DNA of 64,000 bases from JAEKNW01 sp963677815 (GTDB taxonomy: Bacteria > Cloacimonadota > Cloacimonadia > Cloacimonadales > JAFGVF01). The notes below the pieces were generated by a model that was not told the origin of the DNA, did no database searches, and worked only from the letters and a program-made list of their open reading frames with translations. The translations under genes and the position numbers were made by a program. The stretch lies in assembly GCA_963677815.1 (NCBI GenBank), contig OY782499.1, positions 2,604,001 through 2,668,000 on the forward strand. The letters are read 5' to 3'. This document shows, one piece after another, positions 17,819-26,498 of this stretch; the stretch's first letter is position 1; the number at the start of each line of letters is the position of its first letter.

Positions 17819-20800
17819 CTATTTCATCAAGATCATTTTTATAGTCTTCTCAAAACCATCAGCCATTTTGATTTTGGTAAAATAGATTCCACTTGATAGT
17901 TTCTCTGCATTCCAAGAAATATTGTGAGGTCCTGAAGCAAGTTCATCATTAAGTAAACTCTTCACTTTTTGTCCTTTTAAGTTATAAATATCAATCTTAA
18001 CGCTTTGTTGTTTGCTATTGTAGAAAGAAATTGTTGTTGATGGGTTGAAAGGATTAGGATAATTTTGATATACTTGAGAATTAACCTGATCAACATCATT
18101 TAAGTTTTCTGTTATTGTAGAATTATCTTCATCAACAATTATGCTAAGCACTTGAATATCTTCTAAACTAGCATTTACTAACTTTCTAAACTTAGCACTA
18201 ATAGCTTGAGTAGGCTCTTGTAAATCTATTGAATAAGAAGCTGTTCGTAAAAGTCCTGCTTGAGCATTAGCAAATGAAGTTAAAGCATTTTGAGGATTAG
18301 GAGTAGTAAAGTCTACAAACTCTACATTTTGGTCGTTAAAGTTAATTTTAGTAGCTAAGGAATAGAAGTTTTGGCTAATAGCTATATTAACGAATATATA
18401 ATCCTCATCTTCTGTAAGGTCATAAGCCACACACTCTGAAATAGAAGTATTTCTTTCATTTTCCCAGTTTCCAGAAACATCACCAATAGCGATTCCTGTG
18501 AATGTTCTAGGTGTAAAAGCTGGTGAAAGTAAGAAAGCATGGCTTTCAGGAGTAAATCTCATAACTCCAGCAGGTAAATCTTCTATCATTCCTACACTGT
18601 AACGGGCAATTTGAGCTGCATCATAAATATCTACATCACCATCGCCATCAACATTACCTGCTACAATTTGATTACCATCAAAGTTAATCAAACCAAGAGC
18701 ATAACGTGCAACCATAGATGCATCAAGAGGACTTACCAACATTTCTGGGATATTTCCAGTAAATTCTGCAGTCATAGTGTAATCACCATAGAAGTAATCT
18801 TCAAATAAAAATTCACCTAAATCATTTGTAGTATTCTCACCTTGAGAAAAACCTACTGTTGAGATATTAACCTCAGATATTGGTCCATTATTGCTATAAT
18901 AGTTTGTCCAACCTGAAATATCATACAGATTTCTTAGTGTAAAGATACCTGCATCAATGGTAGGTTCAGGAGACCCATTATTATACTGGAAGTTGTTGAT
19001 TGTTAGATTTGTGGTCTCTAGATCATCACTAGTTTCGTTTACTAGGAATTTAATAAGGAATAAATTTCCAGAACCATTGAGATTATCAACACTATAACCA
19101 TTCACAGCTACTTCACCCATTATCTGTCCGTTAGTATTTACTGTCCAGTTTTCAGTTAAGCAATCACTTGTAACAGTTTCAAGATAAGTGAGAAGTGATG
19201 GAGTGAAGCCAATAGTAATCTGGAAAGAATTTAAATCAAAGTTTTCATAAGCATTTAAAGCTTCAACAGCAAGGGTTAGAGTATCTCCTGCAGCAGCATA
19301 ATAATCATCAATCACAATTTTTAGTTCTCCAACCATAACTTGACCAGGTGCAAAAGATGTAACAGGGTCATTTATACCATCATCTATTATAGCATAAATA
19401 TAGTATTTACCATAAGGAGTATCTGTAAAATCCCATTCATAAGAGAAATCACTATCTTCAAGCAAGTTATCTACTATAAGTGTACCATTTTCATCATTCA
19501 CACTATTATAATAGAGGCTAATAAGAGCATCGTTATCATAATCAGAAGCTATCCATTCAATAAGAGTGGAAGTAGGATTGATTTCTAAGCTAGCTGGACT
19601 TGTTAAAGTAATACTTGCTGGTGTATTTACTAAATCACAACCTGCTTCTTCAATTCTTGCTACCATTGCTCCTTCATAATTTGCAGTAGCGGAAACATCT
19701 TGAGTTATAAGGCTATCAACTCCAGTAACTTGTCCCCACCAGTTATTTTGTAAAATAGCTGTTGTTCCACTTAAATTTACAACTGAAACAAAATATTCAA
19801 ATCTATATTGAAGATTATCTATCCAAGCTCTAGCACCAGGACAGTTTTGGGTATAATACATATCTAAAGTTAAATCTGTTCTCTTAGAAATCAATTCATT
19901 AATTTCACCTGTAACTGTCTGTGTATTCATATCATAATAAGTATAGTATGAAGAGAAGTAATAAGTGAATTCATCTGTTAAATAGTTAGTGTTGTTAGCT
20001 TCAATTCTTGTATAATTTCTATAGTATCTATAAGAACTTGAACTGGTTGAGCAATAGTAATTATCACCATCTTTTTTATAAGTTATCCTTTCAAGATACA
20101 TTGGAGCATTGGAAGGATTTATTTTGTTATATAAATCTAGAGGGAAAGTTGTAGAACCTGATGTAGTTTCCCATTCATTTTCATCTTCAGTATCATAAGA
20201 GAAGATACCAGGCTCATAACCATTATTTGTTATGTTTGAATATGTTATTGATGGCTCTGCATGATAAACAGAAATACCACCATAACGATTATTTTCTATA
20301 TTACAATAAGAGAATTCTGCTGGAACATTGGAAATACTTATTCCAAATTTATTGTTTGAAATTGTTGTATTTACAAAACTAGGAATACCAGTTGAAGAAG
20401 AAATATTAACACCTGCTCCTTCATTATTATTAATCTGGCAGTTATCAAAAGAAGGACTCATATTTTCAATAGTAACCCCATTCCCAGTATTACTATTAAA
20501 CTTTGAGTCTATTAAAGTCACAGATTCAGTATTATATAACCATAATCCATGGAAACCACTTCTTGCAATATTAACTCTTGTTCCAGTGATAGTTACAGGT
20601 GCTAAAGCTTTCATACCATAGTTCCCTGAATTACCAATTGAGATATCTGTCATGTTAACTGTTCCAGACTCAATTAAAAGACCATATTCGTTTGTGTTTT
20701 CAATTATCACATCAATAAGTCTTGTCATGTTGATAGTATCAGTAATCTTAATACCATACTGGTCTGAATTGATTATTTTAAGATTATTCACCTGAAGACC

Positions 20801-21259
20801 AATTCCGTCAACATACACAGCTCTGTTTGCATTATAAATTTCAACATGAGTCAAATTAGATTGAGATTGACTGCTTGCAGATGTGAAGTTGATACCAGCC
20901 CAATCTTTATGACTTGCTTGGTCTTCTAGAGAGATAAAGACAACTTTTTCATTAGCATTTCCTAAAGCTATCATTCTTCCTAAGACATTAATATCTATAT
21001 CTCCTATACCATCCGCATCTTGATCGATTTTCGGGATTGTAATGGTCACACCTGAAGCGATAGTTAGGGTGACGTTTTCATCAATCCATAAATCGCCAGT
21101 AACTGTTAAATCCTCATTCCAAGTAGTATTGCTAGTAATATGCCCATTAATAGCCAAAAGTGCAAATAAAGTATTTAAAGTAATAATTATCAACAATAAT
21201 CTTTTTTTCAAAAGCATGTTTAATAAGTTGTAAGTAAATGAATTTTGTTCAAATCTCAT
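17819..21259 (-). CDS. Secreted beta-helix protein with cohesin, dockerin and NPFNP-type C-terminal sorting domain
   Basis: 1146 residues. Signal peptide with a long n-region (hydrophobic 18-36). A right-handed parallel beta-helix follows (about 45-520) that closes with a QNNWWG motif, then an Ig-like domain (545-640), a cohesin-like domain (644-775), a carboxypeptidase-regulatory-like domain (778-840) and a dockerin (841-893: DASMVARYALGLI and GNVDGDGDVDIYDAAQIARY, two Ca-binding repeats). The end (YPNPFNPSTTISFY, LKGQKVKSL, SGIYFTKIKM) is the FCB-group sorting domain. The start at 21259 is chosen over one 12 codons upstream because GGGAGAT lies before it. It is first in a transcription unit with the cohesin/FN3 giant 5 nt downstream. 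Confidence 0.8.
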   Translation of the reverse strand: MRFEQNSFTYNLLNMLLKKRLLLIIITLNTLFALLAINGHITSNTTWNEDLTVTGDLWIDENVTLTIASGVTITIPKIDQDADGIGDIDINVLGRMIALGNANEKVVFISLEDQASHKDWAGINFTSASSQSQSNLTHVEIYNANRAVYVDGIGLQVNNLKIINSDQYGIKITDTINMTRLIDVIIENTNEYGLLIESGTVNMTDISIGNSGNYGMKALAPVTITGTRVNIARSGFHGLWLYNTESVTLIDSKFNSNTGNGVTIENMSPSFDNCQINNNEGAGVNISSSTGIPSFVNTTISNNKFGISISNVPAEFSYCNIENNRYGGISVYHAEPSITYSNITNNGYEPGIFSYDTEDENEWETTSGSTTFPLDLYNKINPSNAPMYLERITYKKDGDNYYCSTSSSSYRYYRNYTRIEANNTNYLTDEFTYYFSSYYTYYDMNTQTVTGEINELISKRTDLTLDMYYTQNCPGARAWIDNLQYRFEYFVSVVNLSGTTAILQNNWWGQVTGVDSLITQDVSATANYEGAMVARIEEAGCDLVNTPASITLTSPASLEINPTSTLIEWIASDYDNDALISLYYNSVNDENGTLIVDNLLEDSDFSYEWDFTDTPYGKYYIYAIIDDGINDPVTSFAPGQVMVGELKIVIDDYYAAAGDTLTLAVEALNAYENFDLNSFQITIGFTPSLLTYLETVTSDCLTENWTVNTNGQIMGEVAVNGYSVDNLNGSGNLFLIKFLVNETSDDLETTNLTINNFQYNNGSPEPTIDAGIFTLRNLYDISGWTNYYSNNGPISEVNISTVGFSQGENTTNDLGEFLFEDYFYGDYTMTAEFTGNIPEMLVSPLDASMVARYALGLINFDGNQIVAGNVDGDGDVDIYDAAQIARYSVGMIEDLPAGVMRFTPESHAFLLSPAFTPRTFTGIAIGDVSGNWENERNTSISECVAYDLTEDEDYIFVNIAISQNFYSLATKINFNDQNVEFVDFTTPNPQNALTSFANAQAGLLRTASYSIDLQEPTQAISAKFRKLVNASLEDIQVLSIIVDEDNSTITENLNDVDQVNSQVYQNYPNPFNPSTTISFYNSKQQSVKIDIYNLKGQKVKSLLNDELASGPHNISWNAEKLSSGIYFTKIKMADGFEKTIKMILMK

Positions 21260-21294
21260 AGTTATCTCCCATTTGTTAATTTTTCTACTTAGCA

Positions 21295-21323
21295 AATTTA
21301 TTAAGTTATTTGATAAGTGTCAA
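21295..21323 (-). promoter_or_regulatory. Promoter of the exported-protein operon
   Basis: On the minus strand TTGACA (21318-21323), 17-nt spacer, TAAATT (21295-21300), about 36 nt before the start codon. Spacing is perfect. Confidence 0.55.
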
Positions 21324-21471
21324 GTATTATTCAAGAAAAATAAACACACCTGAAATAATTTTAAATGTAGCTTATACATATATTTATGATTATTATTCAA
21401 TCATTTTCTTAATTGTCAGATTATAAACAAATCCTCTTTTTGATTACAGAAATATTAACTTTAGATATTAA

Positions 21472-21500
21472 TAATCCCAAGTAGTGCAATAGAATTTGAT
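21472..21500 (+). repeat. MITE-like element, solo left end
   Basis: TAATCCCAAGTAGTGCAATAG followed by AATTTG matches the left end of the palindromic family seen whole at 61235-61434 and 36392-36468. No matching right end is seen nearby, so it is a remnant or a highly diverged copy. Confidence 0.5.
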
Positions 21501-21539
21501 AAGATTCCGGTTCTTTTAGTAAAATACTCTTTCAACTCA

Positions 21540-21700
21540 ATAACTGGGAAAGCGGATGACCACATCCGCATCTGTCGGACGGTGGAGATTTTCTCCGCCA
21601 TCGGCATAACCGCTGGCTGGAATCCCACGACCCGATATTAATCCCCTTTCAGCTCGTAAGAGCGTTTGAGAGGGGTGGTCGAGTAGACCGGGGAGAGTAT
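21540..21700 (+). repeat. Composite hairpin-rich repeat, left arm
   Basis: It begins AACTGGGAAAGCGGATG and holds GCGGATG..CATCCGC and GGTGGAGA..TCTCCGCC hairpins. It ends in a 57-nt block (21643-21699) repeated inverted at 21964-22020. That block folds as an outer CCCCTTTC..GAGAGGGG stem around GCTC-GTAA-GAGC, then GGTC-GAGTA-GACC. GC content is far above the surroundings. Confidence 0.7.
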
Positions 21701-21739
21701 TTGTCTGACCTTGGAGAATTTGTCATCTTATGGTGGTAA

Positions 21740-21797
21740 GTTGATTGTTACTATCTCTATAATTTCCCAATGTTATATAGAGAGAGTAACAATCAAG
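21740..21797 (+). repeat. TTGATTGTTACT palindromic repeat, copy 1
   Basis: 58-bp element with arms TTGATTGTTACT and AGTAACAATCAA around an AT-rich centre that still resembles the other copies (TTTCCCAATG). Related copies are at 36327-36384 and 49528-49583. Confidence 0.75.
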
Positions 21798-21963
21798 GAA
21801 TAAGATAGAAAATATTTTCTGCAACATAGTGTAAAAAAAGGATCTCTCCAAAGTAGAGTGGGTAGCATGATAAATATGGCAATAAAAGGTTAGCAAATAT
21901 AGAGCCTATTTAAGTAATTTAATTCACTCTAACTGGGAACTCGGGCATCCTGTCCGAACTAAG

Positions 21964-22020
21964 TACTCTCCCCGGTCTACTCGACCACCCCTCTCAAGCG
22001 CTCCAAGGAGCTGAAAGGGG
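21964..22020 (-). repeat. Composite hairpin-rich repeat, right (inverted) arm
   Basis: Reverse complement of 21643-21699 with 53 of 57 positions identical. The differences fall mostly in the small hairpin: GCTC-GTAA-GAGC on the left becomes GCTCC-TT-GGAGC here, keeping the stem. It is preceded by AACTGGGAACTCGGGCATCC, which begins like the left unit. The two arms enclose about 264 nt. The whole gap 21296-22146 carries no credible gene. Confidence 0.75.
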
Positions 22021-22083
22021 AATATTCACTCTGCCAGCTACAGAGGAGCGACATCTTTGTAGATAACCGCACTTAAGACAAGT

Positions 22084-22113
22084 TAAGGCTAAACCTAGTC
22101 AGGTTTAGCCTTA
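22084..22113 (-). terminator. Hairpin at the end of the lptB-to-phosphohexomutase operon
   Basis: Perfect 13-bp stem TAAGGCTAAACCT / AGGTTTAGCCTTA with a 4-nt loop, 33 nt after the phosphohexomutase stop. The T-tract is short, so termination may be Rho-assisted. Confidence 0.7.
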
Positions 22114-22146
22114 TTCATTTGATTGAATCAAAATCTACATCAGCAA

Positions 22147-23505
22147 TTATTGCTTAGCAAATTTATCTAATTTTTCTTCAAATAATTCTTTAATTTCATT
22201 CATTCTCTTTTCAGTTTCAGCTTCATAGCGAAGAACTAAAACAGGGGTTGTATTAGAGGCACGGCATAGTCCCCAACCATCTTTAAAAGTAATTCTGACA
22301 CCATCGATAGCTATAGCTTCATAACCTTCAGCAATAAAGGCATCTCTTATTTGGTCAACAATAGCAAACTTCTTTTCTTCTGGAACATGATAGTGAATTT
22401 CAGGAGTATTAAACATAATAGGTTGATCTTCTAAGAATCTACTTACAGGTATATCTTTTTTAGAAGCAATTTCAGCAAAACGGCAGCACACATAGATAGC
22501 ATCATCAAAGCCTAAATATCTATCGCCCAGGAAGACATGACCAGACATTTCACCACCGACTTTAATTCCGCGATTTTTCATCTCATTTTTAATATTAGCA
22601 TGTCCTGTTTTGTACATTACAGGTTGGCCACCATGTTTAGCAATATCATCATAAAGGTTCTTAGAACACTTAACATCTGCAAGAACAGTTGCTCCAGGAT
22701 TGTTTTCTAGATAATCTCGTGCTATAATGTTAAGAATTTGGTCTCCATAGAGCATGTTACCTTTTTCATCAATAACCCCAATTCTATCGGCATCGCCATC
22801 TAATCCAAAACCTAAATCAGCTCCAATTTCTTTAACTTTAGCGATTAAATCTGTATTATTCTTGAGAACAGTAGGATCTGGATGATGATTTGGGAAAGTT
22901 CCGTCTGGTTCGCAATAGAGTTCAGTTACTTGGCAACCTAAGTCTCTTAAAATACCTGGCAAGAATGGTCCACCAGCACCATTTCCACCATCAACAACAA
23001 CTTTAAGAGGTCTTTCCATTTTAATATTATTAACAATATACTTGTGATACTCAGGAATAACTTGTCTATCTTCTGTCAAAGTTCCCTGACCTGTTGCAAA
23101 TTGTTTCTTATCGATTATATCATAGATATCTTGGATTTCTTGACCATAAACGCTGGCAAGTCCAAGATTGAGTTTAATACCATTATACTCAGATGGGTTA
23201 TGACTAGCAGTAATCATAGTTCCTGCATCAACCTTATAATACCATATTGAGAAATAGAGAATTGGAGTAGCAGCAAAGCCAACATCAATCACATCGATAC
23301 CAGTTTCTCTTGCTCCTTTAATAAAAGCTGCTTTATAATCAGGAGTAGTAAGTCTTGCATCACCTGCTATTACTAGGGTCTTTTTATCTAGATTTCTTAA
23401 ATAAGAACCAAATCCTTTACCTATAAGATATAAATTTTCAACACTTAAATCTTTATCAACAAGTCCACGAATATCATATTGTCTAAAAATACTTCTGTTA
23501 AGCAT
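22147..23505 (-). CDS. Phosphomannomutase/phosphoglucomutase (AlgC/ManB type)
   Basis: 452 residues. It interconverts hexose 1- and 6-phosphates. Seen: the phosphoserine loop TASHNPSEYNG (Ser101), the metal loop DGDADRIGV, the sugar loop GEMSGHVF and the C-terminal phosphate-binding RASNTTPVLVLR. All four alpha-D-phosphohexomutase signatures are intact and the length is typical. Glucose versus mannose preference cannot be settled. It is last in the long operon and supplies sugar 1-phosphates for envelope sugars, which fits pgi and lptB in the same unit. A terminator hairpin follows. Confidence 0.92.
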   Translation of the reverse strand: MLNRSIFRQYDIRGLVDKDLSVENLYLIGKGFGSYLRNLDKKTLVIAGDARLTTPDYKAAFIKGARETGIDVIDVGFAATPILYFSIWYYKVDAGTMITASHNPSEYNGIKLNLGLASVYGQEIQDIYDIIDKKQFATGQGTLTEDRQVIPEYHKYIVNNIKMERPLKVVVDGGNGAGGPFLPGILRDLGCQVTELYCEPDGTFPNHHPDPTVLKNNTDLIAKVKEIGADLGFGLDGDADRIGVIDEKGNMLYGDQILNIIARDYLENNPGATVLADVKCSKNLYDDIAKHGGQPVMYKTGHANIKNEMKNRGIKVGGEMSGHVFLGDRYLGFDDAIYVCCRFAEIASKKDIPVSRFLEDQPIMFNTPEIHYHVPEEKKFAIVDQIRDAFIAEGYEAIAIDGVRITFKDGWGLCRASNTTPVLVLRYEAETEKRMNEIKELFEEKLDKFAKQ

Positions 23506-23507
23506 AC

Positions 23508-24104
23508 TTATTTCTCCTTTGATGTTTGATAATATTTCTCAATATCTTGCTTTATTAAACTAAAAGCTTTAGCTCTATGGCTAATTGTATTTTTTTCTGA
23601 ATCACTCATTTGAGCGTAAGTTTTGTTTGTTTCATTAACTTTGAAAATTGGGTCATAGCCAAAACCAGATTCACCAATTTCTTGGTTAGTTATTTCTCCG
23701 GGGACAATTCCAGTAGCAATAGCAATAAGACCTGTCTTATCAGCTAAAGCAACAACTGTTCTAAATTCAGCATAACGGTCTTGTAGGCCTTGCATTTCTT
23801 GTAACATTTTATTTCGGTTATCTTCATAAGAGCAATCTTCTCCAGCATAACGGGCAGAATATACTCCAGGTCTATTATCTAAGGCACGCACGAAAAGGCC
23901 TGTATCATCAGCAACTGTTAAGATTCCTGTGAATTGAGCATTTTCAACAGCCTTTTTAATGGCATTATCCTTGATAGTATCTTTATCTTCAATTACTTCA
24001 GGTAGATTAGGAAATTCTTTTAATGAGAGAATTTCATAACCTGCAAGAATATCAGATATTTCTTTAATTTTATCTAAATTTTTTGAACCTATAAATATTT
24101 TCAT
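23508..24104 (-). CDS. rdgB: XTP/dITP diphosphatase (HAM1/RdgB)
   Basis: 198 residues. It removes non-canonical purine nucleotides (XTP, dITP) by hydrolysis to NMP + PPi. Seen: FIGSKNLDKIKEI at the N-terminus, VADDTGLFVRALDNRPGVYSAR, and SGFGYDPIF with SDSEKNTISHRAKAF, all family blocks. The ATG at 24104 overlaps the upstream stop as TAATG and gives the family's normal start (MKIFIGS), so it is preferred to an upstream in-frame ATG at 24125. Sits 2 nt before the phosphohexomutase gene. Confidence 0.93.
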   Translation of the reverse strand: MKIFIGSKNLDKIKEISDILAGYEILSLKEFPNLPEVIEDKDTIKDNAIKKAVENAQFTGILTVADDTGLFVRALDNRPGVYSARYAGEDCSYEDNRNKMLQEMQGLQDRYAEFRTVVALADKTGLIAIATGIVPGEITNQEIGESGFGYDPIFKVNETNKTYAQMSDSEKNTISHRAKAFSLIKQDIEKYYQTSKEK

Positions 24105-24661
24105 TAAGCTTTTTTCCATATCCATTTTCTAATTTTCTTTAAAACATTTTTATCTAAGAATTGGTCTGATTTTTCTAGGAGGGTTCTGACAAGGTCAATT
24201 ATATTTTCTTTGCCAGACCAGTTTTCAATTATTACATGGTCTTTAACATTATTAAGAAGATTATCTAAGGCAAAGATAACTAGAAAGAGGTCATCTGTGT
24301 AACCTACAAAAGGAATGAAGTCTGGAATAATATCTATTGGAGATATTAGGTAAGTTAACACAGCAGCTAAAAATACCTTTTTACCAGCAGGAACCCTTTT
24401 ATCAACAATAAGTCTACTGACCAGAATAAATAGATCAGGAAGAAGCATTAGATATTGAGCTACTTCATAACCAGCTTTACCAGCCCTTTTCTTTGTCCAT
24501 TTATCAATAGTAGTTCTCATTTTCTCATAAAATTTAAACTTCCTATCTCCTAGTAGTTTTACTTCTTCAAAGTCTTTTTGATTAAACTCACTTTCGTGAC
24601 ATTCTACTACATCTTCAAAATCTTCCACTTCTTGTTTTTCATTCATTTTATCATCTTGCAT
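24104..24661 (-). CDS. DUF1232 (YkvA-like) membrane-associated protein
   Basis: 185 residues. The DUF1232 core is plain at about 90-135: KKVFLAAVLTYLISPIDIIP followed by DFIPFVGYTDDLFLVIFALD. The SPIDIIPDFIPxxGxxDD signature is diagnostic. The first 35 residues are strongly acidic (KQEVEDFEDVVECHESE), and the C-terminus is basic (KKIRKWIWKKA). Function is not established for the family. It is coupled to rdgB by a TAATG overlap and 16 nt after the DUF4954 gene, so it is co-expressed with the operon. Confidence 0.85.
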   Translation of the reverse strand: MQDDKMNEKQEVEDFEDVVECHESEFNQKDFEEVKLLGDRKFKFYEKMRTTIDKWTKKRAGKAGYEVAQYLMLLPDLFILVSRLIVDKRVPAGKKVFLAAVLTYLISPIDIIPDFIPFVGYTDDLFLVIFALDNLLNNVKDHVIIENWSGKENIIDLVRTLLEKSDQFLDKNVLKKIRKWIWKKA

Positions 24662-24677
24662 ATTTCTTCCTTAAAGA

Positions 24678-26486
24678 TTAATCAATGTTTGTTAAATCAT
24701 CTTTTAGCTTTGAAATCAATTGGTCATCTTCAAGATCTGGATGCCAGTCATCATAATCATCGATAATCTTTGCACCACGAGTATGGTCTTTCATTTTTGA
24801 ATTTATTACCAAGGTTAATATTTCCTTAGCTAATCTTTTGAATTCATTTTTAAGGCTATTTTCACTTATGTCAAGTGCTAAGAAATTAATAATTTGAGTT
24901 ATTTGTTGTGATTCATCCCCTTTTATTAATTCTCTATATGTATAGTATTCAAGGAATAACTTATAGGCTGAAATCGCTTTTATCCGATTATTATCGGTCA
25001 TAAAGTTTTTCCCTAGCTGAGGTATGTCTTTATCAGTATAAATATCTTTTATAGCAACATTAATAAGTAAGGTATAAGCCTCTAAAATCATTTCAATAAT
25101 ATCAGGTCTGAAAATTCTAAAATCTGCCTGTAATCTTTTAGCTTTATTGCGTTGTAGATACTTGGCTTCATTCCTTAAAACTGCATAAGAATTATCAGAT
25201 AAAACCCAAGCAGGTATGATTTCATTATAAGCTGGAGATATTCCTTGAGGTTGACTAAAGGGCTGACTTATAAGAGAAAAAGGAAATCCTATTTTTTGAG
25301 GAAGAGTTGTAACACCAGTAGCTATTATGGAATAGGCGGCCTTTCTATAATCTGCCGGAAATTTGATATTACACCCAAGTCCATAGAAAAGACCTTCACC
25401 TGCAAAGAGTTCTTGGTCTGGAAGTTTAGAAGTATGATTAGAACCAACATTAGCTCCATAACCTACATTTCCTCTTCCTTCAAACCAAAGAGTTCCTATC
25501 AACATAGACTGATGATGGAAACCAATAAATGGACCAAGGATAGATGCAGTTACTTCTCCTTCACCAATTACAGAATTAGGTCCAATAATAGAGTTTTGGA
25601 CTTTCCCATGTCTTTCGACTCCAGAATATTCACAAAGAAGACTATTCTCTACTAAAGCCATTGATTCAACTTTACTTCCCCACTGACAAAGAACATTTTC
25701 TAAAATTACTCCATCTTGAATGTGAGTAATCTCATCATTTTCAGAGAGAATAGTAGAATTTGCAATCTTATAAGTATTATCTATCCTAGCCGAATAACCA
25801 ATATAGGAAGAAATTATTTTCTTATTATTTATCACCCTAGCATGTGAGGAAATAATCCCAAATGAAGATGAAACACTCTTGGCATAATCTGAGACTAATT
25901 CCAAGTATTTGTTATAAATTCCATCTTCACGAGAACCAGTTATTAGTTCACTAATATAATTTACATCCTGTTCTGCATAAAGAGGAATATCTCTTCCTCC
26001 TATCTCTGATCCAACAGAAATCATTTTTCCATTACCAAAATTATTAGTTTTTTCAGCATAAATATAATCATTACCTAGAAGTATAACATTCTCGCTGATA
26101 TAATATCTATGTATTAATTTATTATCTTTTACTAGTGAGTTAGAATCAATAAATACATCATCAAGATTAGAATTATAGATTCCATTAGGATGATAAAAAC
26201 TATCTAAAACTTTAACTGGTTGCCCAGAGTAATTTCCTAAGAATATCTTTCCTGAAAAGTGATTATTCTTGATAAAATTAGGATTGAAAACTGGCTCAAC
26301 ATAGACCTTGGACCAATCTTCACAAGTATTCCCCTGACTTTCTAATTTTGCAATTTCAGTCTTAGAAATAGGCCTAACTATTTTTGCCAACTCATTAGTA
26401 GATAAGTTATTTTCTGCTAGTTCTTCTACGATGTTAGGTAAGTAATATTTATCTCTAAAATTTCCAATTAATTTGCTTAGTTCCAT
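24678..26486 (-). CDS. DUF4954-like protein with left-handed beta-helix (nucleotidyl/acyltransferase-like repeats)
   Basis: 602 residues with no signal peptide. The middle (about 80-390) has irregular hexapeptide-like turns (SVIGEGEVTASILGPFIGFH, VGYGANVGSNHTSK), pointing to a left-handed beta-helix like sugar-nucleotide acyltransferases. The rest is mostly helical (ISAYKLFLEYYTYRELIKG). It resembles DUF4954 proteins of Bacteroidetes, spirochaetes and Cloacimonadota, whose activity is unknown. Its place between pgi and the phosphohexomutase suggests a sugar-phosphate or sugar-nucleotide role, which is inference. The family name is from memory and not tested by search. Confidence 0.6.
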   Translation of the reverse strand: MELSKLIGNFRDKYYLPNIVEELAENNLSTNELAKIVRPISKTEIAKLESQGNTCEDWSKVYVEPVFNPNFIKNNHFSGKIFLGNYSGQPVKVLDSFYHPNGIYNSNLDDVFIDSNSLVKDNKLIHRYYISENVILLGNDYIYAEKTNNFGNGKMISVGSEIGGRDIPLYAEQDVNYISELITGSREDGIYNKYLELVSDYAKSVSSSFGIISSHARVINNKKIISSYIGYSARIDNTYKIANSTILSENDEITHIQDGVILENVLCQWGSKVESMALVENSLLCEYSGVERHGKVQNSIIGPNSVIGEGEVTASILGPFIGFHHQSMLIGTLWFEGRGNVGYGANVGSNHTSKLPDQELFAGEGLFYGLGCNIKFPADYRKAAYSIIATGVTTLPQKIGFPFSLISQPFSQPQGISPAYNEIIPAWVLSDNSYAVLRNEAKYLQRNKAKRLQADFRIFRPDIIEMILEAYTLLINVAIKDIYTDKDIPQLGKNFMTDNNRIKAISAYKLFLEYYTYRELIKGDESQQITQIINFLALDISENSLKNEFKRLAKEILTLVINSKMKDHTRGAKIIDDYDDWHPDLEDDQLISKLKDDLTNID

Positions 26487-26498
26487 TATTCTTCCTAT

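Noticed and set aside
17819..21259. Cellulosome component
   Set aside because: Cohesin and dockerin are present, but no glycoside hydrolase or carbohydrate-binding module is seen in the cluster, so only a general surface-assembly role is proposed.
21296..22146. Broken gene or insertion sequence in the repeat-rich gap
   Set aside because: No transposase fragments are visible in any frame, only palindromes and inverted blocks.
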